The notes under the pieces: model-generated | What the model saw: only the letters and a program-made list of their open reading frames with translations | Told to the model about the DNA's origin: nothing | Database searches by the model: none | Assembly (NCBI GenBank): GCA_009377645.1 | Contig: WHTQ01000040.1 | Location: forward strand, 1-36,239 | Direction of reading: 5' to 3' | Source of the DNA: Micromonosporaceae bacterium | GTDB taxonomy: Bacteria; Actinomycetota; Actinomycetes; Mycobacteriales; Micromonosporaceae | DNA length: 36,239 nucleotides | In this document: in pieces, positions 23,411 through 30,373 of the stretch | Layout of the letters: each line of letters opens with the position of its first letter | Numbering within the stretch: the first letter of the stretch is position 1 | Position numbers and translations under genes: made by a program

Positions 23411-23770
23411 ATGGCGACCGTGGAGCTGACCGCGGACAACTTCGACGAGGTCACCAGCGGCGACGGGATCGTGCTGGTCGACTTCTGGGCCAGCTGGTGC
23501 GGGCCGTGCCGGCAGTTCGCCCCGGTCTACCAGCGCGCCTCCGACAAGTATGAGGACATCGTCTTCGGCAAGGTCGACACCGAGGCGGAGCAGGCACTGG
23601 CGGGCAAGTTCGACATCCGCTCGATCCCGACCCTGATGGCGGTCCGGGACGGGGTGATCGTGTTCGCGCAGCCGGGCGCCCTTCCGGACCAGCTGCTCGA
23701 GTCCCTGATCGAGCAGGTGCGGGCGCTGGACATGGACGACGTGCGGGCCAAGCTCGCGACCCGGGCCTGA
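23411..23770 (+). CDS. trxA: Thioredoxin
   Basis: A 119-residue thioredoxin with the classical active site WCGPC (C30, C33), VLVDFWASWCGPCRQF, KVDTEAEQALAGKFDIRSIPTLM with the cis-proline, and a C-terminal amphipathic helix. It lacks a signal peptide, so it reduces cytoplasmic disulfides. ATG 23411 has ACGGAG six nt before it; ATG 23405 two codons upstream is possible. It sits between the DCC-family gene and a DNA-damage-type radical SAM gene. Confidence 0.95.
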   Translation: MATVELTADNFDEVTSGDGIVLVDFWASWCGPCRQFAPVYQRASDKYEDIVFGKVDTEAEQALAGKFDIRSIPTLMAVRDGVIVFAQPGALPDQLLESLIEQVRALDMDDVRAKLATRA

Positions 23771-23784
23771 CCCCGGATCTGACC

Positions 23785-23800
23785 CGAACGTGTGTACGAT
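23785..23800 (+). promoter_or_regulatory. LexA-type SOS box overlapping a leaderless -10 box
   Basis: CGAACGTGTGTACG (23785-23798) matches the actinobacterial SOS box CGAAC-N4-GTTCG with one mismatch. TACGAT (23795-23800) overlaps its right half and ends 6 nt before GTG 23807, so LexA would cover the core promoter of a leaderless mRNA. Established: mycobacterial SOS boxes have this form; I also recall that Rv2578c, the homologue of the gene here, belongs to the mycobacterial LexA set, which needs checking. Confidence 0.6.
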
Positions 23801-23806
23801 GGCCGG

Positions 23807-25867
23807 GTGAGATGGTCGCACCTGGTCGGCGAGGCGACGCCGGCGGCGGGAGCCCTGCCGCTGGCGCTGCCCGGCGCGGTGGTCCGCACCTTCGACACTC
23901 CCGACTTCGCCGGGATGACCTTCTTCGAGGTCCGCGCCAAGACGATCCTCAACCGGGTGGCCGGCACCTCCCGGATGCCGTTCGAGTGGACCCTCAACCC
24001 CTACCGGGGCTGTAGCCACGCCTGCGTCTACTGTGCGGCTGGCGACACACCGATCCTGATGGCTGACGGGCGGACGGCACCGCTGGCCGACCTGAAGGTC
24101 GGGGACCGGGTCTACGGAACAATCCGGGAGGGCGGCCACCGCCGCTATGTGACGACCGAGGTGCGGGCGCACTGGTCGACGGCGAAACCCGCGTACCGGG
24201 TGGTTCTCGAGGACGGCACGGAGCTGGTCAGCAGCGGCGACCACCGGTTCCTCACCGACCGCGGCTGGCGGCACGTGACCTGCCCGATCAGCGGCACCGG
24301 CCGGCGGCCGCACCTGAGCACCGGCGACCAGCTCATGGGGGTCGGACAGTTCGCGGCCCCACCGAAGCTCTCCGATGAGTATCGACGCGGCTACCTCTGC
24401 GGGATGGTCCGCGGCGACGGCCACCGTGCGCTGGTCGACCCCGAGGCCCTGCAGCGAACCCGGAGCTATCTCGCCCACTTCGGCATCCCGACCGACGAGT
24501 CCGTCGCGGTCCGGCAGCTGGTCGCCCCGCTTGTCGCCCCGCTGGTCGCCCCGCCCGAGCTCATCACCGACTCGTGGCGGAAGGGCTTCCTGGCGGGGAC
24601 GTTCGACGCCGCGGGCGGTCACGAAGCAGAGGCCGTCCGGATCACCAGCTCGGACCAGAGGATCATCGACGGTACGGCGACGGCGTTGCAGGCGTTCGGC
24701 CTCGGCTACGCCATCGAGGTGGCGCACGACCAGGTCCGCAACGTCCGGCTGGTCGGAGGACTGCCCGAGCGGCTGCGGTTCTTCCACACCGTCGACCCGG
24801 CGATCACCCGGAAGCGGACGATCGACGGGACGCCGGTCGAGTCCGACCCGAAGCTGGGCGTGATCTCGGTGCAGCCGCTCGGGCTCGATCTCCGCTTGTA
24901 CGACCTCACGACCGGCACCGGTGACTTCATCGCCAACGGAGTGATCAGTCACAACTGCTTCGCCCGGAGCTCCCACTCCTATCTGGACCTGGACCCGGGC
25001 GAGGACTTCGACCGCCGGATCGTGGTCAAGGTGAACGCGGGCGAGCTGCTGCGCCGGGAGCTGGCCGCGCCGCGGTGGCGGGGGCAGCCGGTCGCGATGG
25101 GCACCAATGTGGACTGTTACCAGCGGGCCGAGGGCCGATACCGGCTGATGCCGCAGATCCTGGCCGGGCTGCGGGACTTCGCGAACCCGTTCTCGATCCT
25201 CACCAAGGGCACGCTGATCCTGCGCGACCTTCCGCTGCTGCGGCAGGCGGCGCAAGTCACCGACGTGCGGCTGGCGGTCTCGGTCGGCTTCCTGGACGAG
25301 ACCCACCGGCCGCCAGCGGGCGTAGCGGAGCGTAGCCCAGCGCGTCGGAGCGATCAAGCGAAGCCAGCGACGCCGTGGGGATCACGGTCAAGCGGCCTAC
25401 GCCCAGCTTCATTGCGCACCGTCGAGCCCGGCACCCCGAGCCCGCGCCGGCGGCTGGACGTAGTGCGCCGGCTGTCCGATGCCGGCTTCCGGGTCGGGGT
25501 GCTGATGGCCCCGATCCTGCCCGGGCTCACCGACGACGACGCCTCGATCGAGGCCACGGTGGCGGCGATCGCGGCCGCCGGTGCGGTCAGCCTCACCCCG
25601 CTGCCGCTGCACCTGCGCCCCGGTGCCCGGGAGTGGTTCGGGCAGTGGCTGGCCCGGTGGCACCCGGAGCTGGTCGAGCACTACCGCACGCTGTACGCGG
25701 CCGGCGCGTACGCGCCGAAGTCCTACCAGCGCGACCTGACCGCCCGGGTGCGCCGGGCCGCCCGCCGGCACGGGCTGGCGGGCGGTGGCGACCAGACCCA
25801 CCGGCCGCCGCCACTGCCGGCGCCTGCGCCGGCCCGACCCGCCCCCGAGCAGCCCACCCTCTGGTGA
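23807..25867 (+). CDS. Rv2578c-family radical SAM protein with intein
   Basis: 686 residues as translated. The host protein resembles mycobacterial Rv2578c and spore photoproduct lyase-like radical SAM enzymes. RGCSHACVYC (C69, C73, C76) is the 4Fe-4S motif CX3CX2C, interrupted after Y75 by a 308-residue intein (76-383); the spliced motif reads CSHACVY-CFARSSH. Downstream parts FDRRIVVKVNAGELLRREL, TNVDCYQRAEGRYRLMPQIL, SILTKGTLILRDLPLL and LPLHLRPGAREWFGQWLARWHPELV match the family. A second insertion at about residues 501-536 comes from the in-CDS repeat (25308). Without both, about 341 residues remain, the size of Rv2578c. GTG 23807 (VRW...) matches the family start. The role is probably DNA-damage related (LexA box upstream), but the reaction is unproven. 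Confidence 0.9.
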   Translation: MRWSHLVGEATPAAGALPLALPGAVVRTFDTPDFAGMTFFEVRAKTILNRVAGTSRMPFEWTLNPYRGCSHACVYCAAGDTPILMADGRTAPLADLKVGDRVYGTIREGGHRRYVTTEVRAHWSTAKPAYRVVLEDGTELVSSGDHRFLTDRGWRHVTCPISGTGRRPHLSTGDQLMGVGQFAAPPKLSDEYRRGYLCGMVRGDGHRALVDPEALQRTRSYLAHFGIPTDESVAVRQLVAPLVAPLVAPPELITDSWRKGFLAGTFDAAGGHEAEAVRITSSDQRIIDGTATALQAFGLGYAIEVAHDQVRNVRLVGGLPERLRFFHTVDPAITRKRTIDGTPVESDPKLGVISVQPLGLDLRLYDLTTGTGDFIANGVISHNCFARSSHSYLDLDPGEDFDRRIVVKVNAGELLRRELAAPRWRGQPVAMGTNVDCYQRAEGRYRLMPQILAGLRDFANPFSILTKGTLILRDLPLLRQAAQVTDVRLAVSVGFLDETHRPPAGVAERSPARRSDQAKPATPWGSRSSGLRPASLRTVEPGTPSPRRRLDVVRRLSDAGFRVGVLMAPILPGLTDDDASIEATVAAIAAAGAVSLTPLPLHLRPGAREWFGQWLARWHPELVEHYRTLYAAGAYAPKSYQRDLTARVRRAARRHGLAGGGDQTHRPPPLPAPAPARPAPEQPTLW
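24032..24955 (+). other. Intein with LAGLIDADG endonuclease, probably decayed
   Basis: In-frame segment of 308 codons. It begins with Cys (CAAGDTPILMADG, block A), has block B DGTELVSSGDHRFLT, block F LYDLTTGTGDFIANG, and ends VISHN before a +1 Cys, so all splicing residues (C1, block B His, penultimate His, last Asn, +1 Cys) are present. Two DOD motifs lie between: YLCGMVRGDG (host residues 196-205) with D204, and FLAGTFDAAG (261-270), where the catalytic acid position is A269. The stretch between the motifs is short and contains LVAPLVAPLVAP, a triple repeat. Splicing should be active; homing activity is probably lost. Confidence 0.92.
25308..25413 (+). repeat. In-CDS repeat element, copy 2 (radical SAM gene)
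   Basis: Starts CCGCCAGCGGGCGTAGCGG and ends CGGTCAAGCGGCCTACGC followed by CCAGCTTCA. The first and last modules match the pepA copy nearly base for base. Near the ends GGGCGTAG (25318-25325) and CTACGCCC (25397-25404) form an inverted repeat. Inserted between FLDETH and TVEPGTPSP, where homologues continue directly, it adds about 36 residues (PPAGVAERSPARRSDQAKP...). The reading frame equals that of the pepA copy. Confidence 0.8.
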
Positions 25868-25895
25868 CCTTCGGGGCCGCGTTGCGGCCGCCGGC

Positions 25896-25901
25896 TACCA
25901 T
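25896..25901 (+). promoter_or_regulatory. -10 box of the first DUF4190 gene
   Basis: TACCAT ends 7 nt before ATG 25909 with no Shine-Dalgarno sequence beyond CCGGG, consistent with leaderless expression. Confidence 0.35.
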
Positions 25902-25908
25902 CCCCGGG

Positions 25909-26271
25909 ATGACCATCCCTCCTCCGGACCCGTACGGTCACGGACCGGCCGGGCCGCCTGGGCCGCCCGTCCCGGCCGTCCCGGCCCCCTACCCGCCGCC
26001 GCCGTACTATCCGTACCCGCCGGCCCGGGGCACCAACACCATGGCGATCCTGGCGCTGGTGTTCGCGTTCGTGTTCGCCCCGGCCGCGATCGTGCTCGGT
26101 CACATCGCCCGACGGCAGATCCGGGAGACCGGGGAAGAGGGCGACGGGATGGCCCTGGCGGGTCTGATCGTCGGCTACATCTTCACCGGCATCAGCGTCC
26201 TGGCGTGCCTGGGCTACCTGGTGGTGGTGATCGTGTTCATCGGTGCCGCCAGCACCGCCGGAACGGTCTAG
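25909..26271 (+). CDS. DUF4190 membrane protein, paralog 1
   Basis: 120 residues: a Pro/Gly/Tyr-rich N-terminus of about 42 residues (PPPDPYGHGPAG, PYPPPPYYPYPP), then the DUF4190 core with two membrane segments: TNTMAILALVFAFVFAPAAIVLGHIARRQI and GMALAGLIVGYIFTGISVLACLGYLVVVIVF, joined by the charged RETGEEGD loop. Function unknown. It is the first of three paralogs within 2.4 kb, and its core is most like the second. It follows the radical SAM gene by 41 nt. Confidence 0.85.
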   Translation: MTIPPPDPYGHGPAGPPGPPVPAVPAPYPPPPYYPYPPARGTNTMAILALVFAFVFAPAAIVLGHIARRQIRETGEEGDGMALAGLIVGYIFTGISVLACLGYLVVVIVFIGAASTAGTV

Positions 26272-26356
26272 CCACCGGCCCGGGCACCCGGTCCACCAGG
26301 GTCCCACACCACTGGGTGCGCACGGTAACGTACCCCGACAGGAGGTAACCGAGATC

Positions 26357-26821
26357 ATGACAAGTCAGCCCCCGCCGGACCCGTACGGGCAGCCGCCGCA
26401 GCAGCCAGACCCGTACGGGCAGCAGCCGCAGCAGCCGGACCCGTACGGGCCGAGCACGCCGCCACCCGGCCAGCCGCAGTATCCGCCGCCCGGGCAGCAG
26501 CAGCCGTACCAACAGGCGTACCAGCAGCAGCCCTACCAGCAGCCGGGCTATCCTCCGCCGGGCCAGCCCGGCTACCCGCCACCGCCCGCCGGCGGCGGCG
26601 CCACCAACACCATGGCGATCCTGGCGCTGGTCTTCGCGTTCGTGTTCTGGCCGGCCGGGATCGTGTGCGGGCACATCGCCAAGAAGCAGATCTCCGAGCG
26701 CGGCGAAGAGGGCTCCGGGCTGGCGACCGCCGGGCTGGTGCTCAGCTATGTCTTCGGCGGGCTGACCGTGCTGTGCTGCGGGCTCGGCGTCATCGGCGCG
26801 ATCGCCGACAGCACCGTCTAA
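26357..26821 (+). CDS. DUF4190 membrane protein, paralog 2
   Basis: 154 residues. The N-terminal 80 residues are built of Gln/Pro/Tyr/Gly repeats (QQPDPYG three times, then QQPYQQ and PGYPPPGQ units), a disordered tail. The core TNTMAILALVFAFVFWPAGIVCGHIAKKQI is nearly identical to paralog 1, pointing to tandem duplication. A second membrane segment follows. ATG 26357 has AGGAGGT about 11 nt upstream. Function unknown. Confidence 0.87.
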   Translation: MTSQPPPDPYGQPPQQPDPYGQQPQQPDPYGPSTPPPGQPQYPPPGQQQPYQQAYQQQPYQQPGYPPPGQPGYPPPPAGGGATNTMAILALVFAFVFWPAGIVCGHIAKKQISERGEEGSGLATAGLVLSYVFGGLTVLCCGLGVIGAIADSTV

Positions 26822-26837
26822 GCGTGCGAGCGGGCGG

Positions 26838-27629
26838 TCAGGGCAGCATCGCTTCCCGCACGCTGTTACCGCCATCGATAACGAGCAACTGGCCGGTGAT
26901 GTAGGACGCTGCGGGCGAGCAGAGGAACGCGATCGCCGCCGCCACTTCGTCCGGCCGCCCGGGCCGGCCCAATGGCGATCCGATGCCCTGCTTGAGCTCG
27001 GCCACTGTAGAGGCAGCGGTATAGATCGATGCCGGCGCGACCGCGTTGACGGTCACCCCGTCGGCGACCAGTTCCATCGCCAGCGCCCGGGTCAGGCCGA
27101 GCACACCCGCCTTGGCGGCGGCGTACGCGCCCTCGGCCGGCAACGCGTTGACCGGCCCGGCGGTGGCCGAGAGGTTGACGATCCGGCCCCACCCGCGCTC
27201 GGCCATCGGCGGGGCGAACGCCCGGCAGCACAGGAACCCGGTGGTCAGGTTCCGGTCCACCTCCGCGCGCCACTCGTCGAAGCTGAGCTGGGCGATCGGG
27301 CGCAGCACCTCCGGGCTCGCCTTGCTCGCCAGCCCGGCGTTGTTGACCAGCACCTCGACCTCGCCGAGCTGGTCAGCCAACGCGTCGTGCAACGCCCCGA
27401 CCTCGGACTCGTCGGTCAGGTCGACCACGAACCCGGTCGCGCCCAGCTCGGCGGCCCGCTGGTGGATCCGGCGGGTGGTCGACACCATCGCTACCCGGGC
27501 GCCCAGCGCCACCAGCCGGCGGGCGGTCGCGTACCCGATCCCCTCGGCGCTGCCCGCGCCGGTCACCAGCGCCACCCGTCCATCCAGCCGGTCGGTCACC
27601 GGCGGGAGATCGTCATCGTGATCGGCCAT
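26838..27629 (-). CDS. SDR-family oxidoreductase
   Basis: 263 residues of the classical short-chain dehydrogenase type using NAD(P)[11 protein letters not shown] (residues 24-32) is the cofactor loop, VNNAG and NLSATAG the structural and catalytic Ser segments, and YAAAKAG the Tyr-x3-Lys pair. [11 protein letters not shown] is the typical ending, seen in 3-oxoacyl-ACP reductase-like members. The substrate is unknown. ATG 27629 starts just before the fold; an earlier GTG at 27665 is less likely. It is inverted between the second and third DUF4190 genes, so it probably arrived after that cluster formed. Confidence 0.9.
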   Translation of the reverse strand: MADHDDDLPPVTDRLDGRVALVTGAGSAEGIGYATARRLVALGARVAMVSTTRRIHQRAAELGATGFVVDLTDESEVGALHDALADQLGEVEVLVNNAGLASKASPEVLRPIAQLSFDEWRAEVDRNLTTGFLCCRAFAPPMAERGWGRIVNLSATAGPVNALPAEGAYAAAKAGVLGLTRALAMELVADGVTVNAVAPASIYTAASTVAELKQGIGSPLGRPGRPDEVAAAIAFLCSPAASYITGQLLVIDGGNSVREAMLP

Positions 27630-27727
27630 GGTTCTGATCCTGCCCGCTGGCGCCGGTCCGGGCAACGACCACCCCGGCTCGCATCGTTCCGCTACCCTGA
27701 CGAGAGCCCACCGCCCGGAGAGGATTC

Positions 27728-28228
27728 ATGTCGCAGCCCCCCACGCCCGGCCCACCTGGCTCGCCGGAACAGCCCCCGCAGCCCGGCTCGTCCGGCGACT
27801 GGCCCGACCCGTACGCCCCGAGCCAGGGTGGGCCACCGACCACCCCGTCCGGGCCGCCGGCCGGCCCAGGCCACCCCACCTACCCCGCCTATCCACAGTC
27901 GGCGTTCGGGCCACCCCCGGCCGCCCCACCCGGCTACGGCTACCCGCCGCCGTACGGGTATCCGGCTCCCGCGCCGACCAACGGCCTGGCGATCGCGTCG
28001 CTGGTCTGCTCGCTGGCCGGCCTGGCGGTCGGCGTGTCCGCTCCGGTCGGGGCGATCCTCGGGCATGTGGCTCGGCGGCAGATCCGGGAACGCGGCGAGC
28101 AGGGCGACGGGATGGCGCTGGCCGGGATCGTCGTCGGCTGGATCCTCACCGGCATCATCGTGCTGTGCTGTGCCGGCTACATCGGCGTCATCGGGTTCGC
28201 AATCAGCCAGGACTCCGGCTCGTTCTGA
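27728..28228 (+). CDS. DUF4190 membrane protein, paralog 3
   Basis: 166 residues: a long Pro/Gly/Tyr-rich N-terminus (about 85 residues, ending PPYGYPAPAPTNG), then the DUF4190 core LAIASLVCSLAGLAVGVSAPVGAILGHVARRQIRERGEQGDGMALAGI split over two membrane segments. More diverged than paralogs 1 and 2. ATG 27728 has GGAGAGGA four nt upstream, a normal ribosome site. The last 26 nt overlap the convergent EamA gene. Function unknown. Confidence 0.87.
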   Translation: MSQPPTPGPPGSPEQPPQPGSSGDWPDPYAPSQGGPPTTPSGPPAGPGHPTYPAYPQSAFGPPPAAPPGYGYPPPYGYPAPAPTNGLAIASLVCSLAGLAVGVSAPVGAILGHVARRQIRERGEQGDGMALAGIVVGWILTGIIVLCCAGYIGVIGFAISQDSGSF

Positions 28229-29129
28229 GCCCGGCCGGCGGACGCCCGCGGGCCCGGATCACCACCGCCACCCCGGCCAGCAGCAGCACCAGCCCCGGCC
28301 AGGCCGCCGGCGCCGGGAGCTGCCCGAGCCACAGCCATCCGATCAGCGCCGCTCCGGGCACCTCCAGCAGGTACATCACGCTGACCGTGGTCGCCGAGGC
28401 CCGGCGCAGCGCGTAGCTGAACATCGAGTGCCCGAGCAGCTGCGGGCCGACCACCAGCGCCCCGATCGCCAGCCAGGCAGCCGCCGGGTAGCCACCCAGC
28501 TCCACCCGCCCGAGCAGGCACACCGCCACCAGCACCCCGGTACAGACTCCATAACAGACGGTCGTGTAGCCGGTCGTACTCGTGGTCGCGCGTACCCGCT
28601 CGCCGGCGGCGGTGTAGACGGCGCCGGCCACCCCGCCGGCGATCGCGAGCAGATCCCCGGCGACCGCCTGCCCGGACACGGTGAGGTCGGCCCCGGTGGC
28701 CGCTACCGCGCCGGCGACCGCCAGCCCAATCCCGGCCCAGGCCGCCACCGGCAGCCGGCGCCCCTGCGCCCGCGCGATCAGCCCCTGCCACACCGGCTGG
28801 GTGGCCACCAGTGCGGTCGCGGTGGCCACGCTGGTCAGCTTGACACTGGGCACCCAGGCGCCGAAGTGGGCGGCCAGCGCCACCCCCGCGACCACCGTGA
28901 CCAGCCCCTCCCGCCCGGTCAGCAGCCGCCGCAGCTCGCCCGGCCGGGTCGCCACCGCCACCGGCGCCAGCGCACCCGCCGCCAGGGCGTTGCGCCAGAA
29001 CGCGATCGCCAGCGCCGGAGCGGCCGCGTACGCGATCAGCGGCGCCGACGACGAGACCCCCAGGACCCCGACCGCCAGCGCCCCGGCGGCGAGCAGATCC
29101 GGTCGTGGCACGGCTGCCCATCGTTCCAC
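28203..29129 (-). CDS. EamA-family (DMT) transporter
   Basis: 308 residues with about ten membrane segments, made of two EamA repeats (about 12-145 and 155-290). AFWRNALAAGALAPVAV and PVWQGLIARAQGRRLP are typical, and YLLEVPGAALIGWLWLGQLP is the conserved second-repeat stretch. Members export small metabolites or amino acids; the substrate is not readable. GTG 29129 is taken; no good ribosome site is seen, and GTG 29108 is an alternative. It is divergent from the AMMECR1 gene with 37 nt between starts. Confidence 0.87.
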   Translation of the reverse strand: MERWAAVPRPDLLAAGALAVGVLGVSSSAPLIAYAAAPALAIAFWRNALAAGALAPVAVATRPGELRRLLTGREGLVTVVAGVALAAHFGAWVPSVKLTSVATATALVATQPVWQGLIARAQGRRLPVAAWAGIGLAVAGAVAATGADLTVSGQAVAGDLLAIAGGVAGAVYTAAGERVRATTSTTGYTTVCYGVCTGVLVAVCLLGRVELGGYPAAAWLAIGALVVGPQLLGHSMFSYALRRASATTVSVMYLLEVPGAALIGWLWLGQLPAPAAWPGLVLLLAGVAVVIRARGRPPAGLRTSRSPG

Positions 29130-29154
29130 ACCCCGCGCGCCGCCGGATCGGGGC

Positions 29155-29160
29155 TACGCT
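29155..29160 (+). promoter_or_regulatory. -10 box of the AMMECR1 gene
   Basis: TACGCT ends 6 nt before ATG 29167, fitting a leaderless transcript. Confidence 0.35.
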
Positions 29161-29166
29161 GTGCCG

Positions 29167-29760
29167 ATGAGCGCGCCGCTGACGGCCGCCGACGGCGAGG
29201 TGCTCGCCGGGCTGGCGGCCGCCGCGGTAGCCGCCCAGCTGGCCGGCCACCCCTTCGCGGGTCATCCCGCTGATGGCCATCCCCCCACCAGCCCCCTGCA
29301 CGCCCCCGGCGCCACCTTCATCACCCTCTCCACCGCCGGCCAGCTGCGCGGCTGCATCGGCAGCCTGGAAGCGCAGCGGCCGCTCTACCGGGACGTGACC
29401 CGCAACGCCGTCCGGGCCATGACCGACCCGCGGTTCCGTCCCGTCAACCACACCGACTGGCCGCACCTCGACGTCTCCGTCTCCGTCCTCTCCCCACCCG
29501 AACCGATCCCCACCCCCACCCCCGAAACCCTCCTCGCCGCCCTCCGCCCGCACGTCGACGGCCTCACCCTCACCTCCGGCCGCCGCCGCGCCACCTTCCT
29601 CCCCAGGGTCTGGGAGAAGCTCCCGACCCCGGAACAGTTCGTTGCGGCGCTGCTCGCCAAAGGTGGCTGGCCCCCGGCCCGCTGGCCGCCCGGCCTGTCC
29701 GCCCACCGCTACACCGCCCGCGAGTTCCACAACCTCGCCCCCCGCCCCACTTGGCGTTGA
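29167..29760 (+). CDS. amrA: AMMECR1-domain protein (AmmeMemoRadiSam protein A-like)
   Basis: 197 residues. The conserved strand GATFITLSTAGQLRGCIGSLEAQRPL contains the RGCIGS motif of the AMMECR1 family, followed by NAVRAMTDPRFRPV, LDVSVSVLSPPEPI, and the ending TFLPRVWEKLPTPEQFVAALLAKGG. In the AmmeMemoRadiSam set it occurs with a Memo-like and a radical SAM protein; neither is next to it here. The second half uses CTC, CCC and TCC codons heavily where neighbours use CTG and CCG, suggesting separate ancestry. Its TGA stop lies within the palindromic repeat at 29756. Confidence 0.85.
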   Translation: MSAPLTAADGEVLAGLAAAAVAAQLAGHPFAGHPADGHPPTSPLHAPGATFITLSTAGQLRGCIGSLEAQRPLYRDVTRNAVRAMTDPRFRPVNHTDWPHLDVSVSVLSPPEPIPTPTPETLLAALRPHVDGLTLTSGRRRATFLPRVWEKLPTPEQFVAALLAKGGWPPARWPPGLSAHRYTAREFHNLAPRPTWR

Positions 29761-29817
29761 TCATGGAGTTTCCTCGGCGTGTCGCCCGACGTGTCGTGCC
29801 GTAACTCCATGATCGAC
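29756..29817. repeat. Palindromic stop-codon repeat, copy 2
   Basis: A 62-bp element with ends GTTGATCATGGAGTT and AACTCCATGATCGAC, inverted repeats matching at 14 of 15 positions. The middle holds CGGCGTGTCG and GTGTCGTGCCG. Its TGA at 29758-29760 is the stop codon of the AMMECR1 gene, just as copy 1 ends the TrmH-family gene, in the same orientation to the gene. It can form a long hairpin and may end transcription. Confidence 0.85.
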
Positions 29818-29835
29818 GGTACGGGCGGCGGGGTC

Positions 29836-29841
29836 TACGAT
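29836..29841 (+). promoter_or_regulatory. -10 box of the gene at 29848
   Basis: TACGAT ends 6 nt before ATG 29848, the same arrangement as at the radical SAM, AMMECR1 and mrp genes. Confidence 0.4.
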
Positions 29842-29847
29842 GGCGGG

Positions 29848-30342
29848 ATGGCGCACCCGCTGGTCGAGGAGGCCATGAAGAAGGCGGCCGTGGCATGGGT
29901 CGCGGTCGCCGGGGCACCAGCCCGGCTCCTCTGGTGCCTGCCGCTCGACGGTGCGCTGTGCCTGGTCAGTGGCCCCGGCGAGCAGGAGGCGCCGGGCCTG
30001 GCCACCGCCGACCAGGCGCTGGTGACGCTGCGCGGCGACCACGGTGGGCGGATCGTCACCTGGCCGGCGCAGGTGCGGCGGCTCGACCCGCAGAGTGAGC
30101 AGTGGGCCGAGGTCGCGCCGCAGCTGGCCGGGAAGCGGCTGAACGCCAGCGGCGACGCGGCGGCGGTGGTGGCCCGCTGGGCGGCCGAGTGCGTGATCAC
30201 CACGCTGACCCCGGCGGGCGACCCGGTGGAGGCCGGCCCCACCCTGCCGGCAGGGTCTCTGGCCGAGCCGACCCGGGACACACCGGCCCGGCGGCGGACC
30301 CGCCGGCCGTTCCGGCTACACCGGGTCCGTCCGCCCCGCTGA
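29848..30342 (+). CDS. Conserved actinobacterial protein of unknown function
   Basis: 164 residues. The start MAHPLVEEAMKKAAVAWVAV and the parts LDGALCLVSGPGEQEAPGLATADQALVTLRGDHGGRIVTWPAQV and WAEVAPQLAGKRLN read like a small beta-barrel, possibly of the FMN/F420-binding split-barrel type; this is only a fold impression. The final 35 residues are basic and disordered. ATG 29848 is chosen by its -10 box and fits the remembered start of homologues. It lies just after the palindromic repeat and is convergent with phzF-like (31 nt between). Confidence 0.65.
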   Translation: MAHPLVEEAMKKAAVAWVAVAGAPARLLWCLPLDGALCLVSGPGEQEAPGLATADQALVTLRGDHGGRIVTWPAQVRRLDPQSEQWAEVAPQLAGKRLNASGDAAAVVARWAAECVITTLTPAGDPVEAGPTLPAGSLAEPTRDTPARRRTRRPFRLHRVRPPR

Positions 30343-30373
30343 TCGGGCGACCCCCACAACCCACCGAGCGGGC

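Noticed and set aside
26370-26580. Short tandem repeats in DUF4190-2 as a CRISPR or minisatellite
   Set aside because: They follow codon units of a Gln/Pro/Tyr/Gly tail; no spacer structure. No CRISPR array was seen anywhere in the window.
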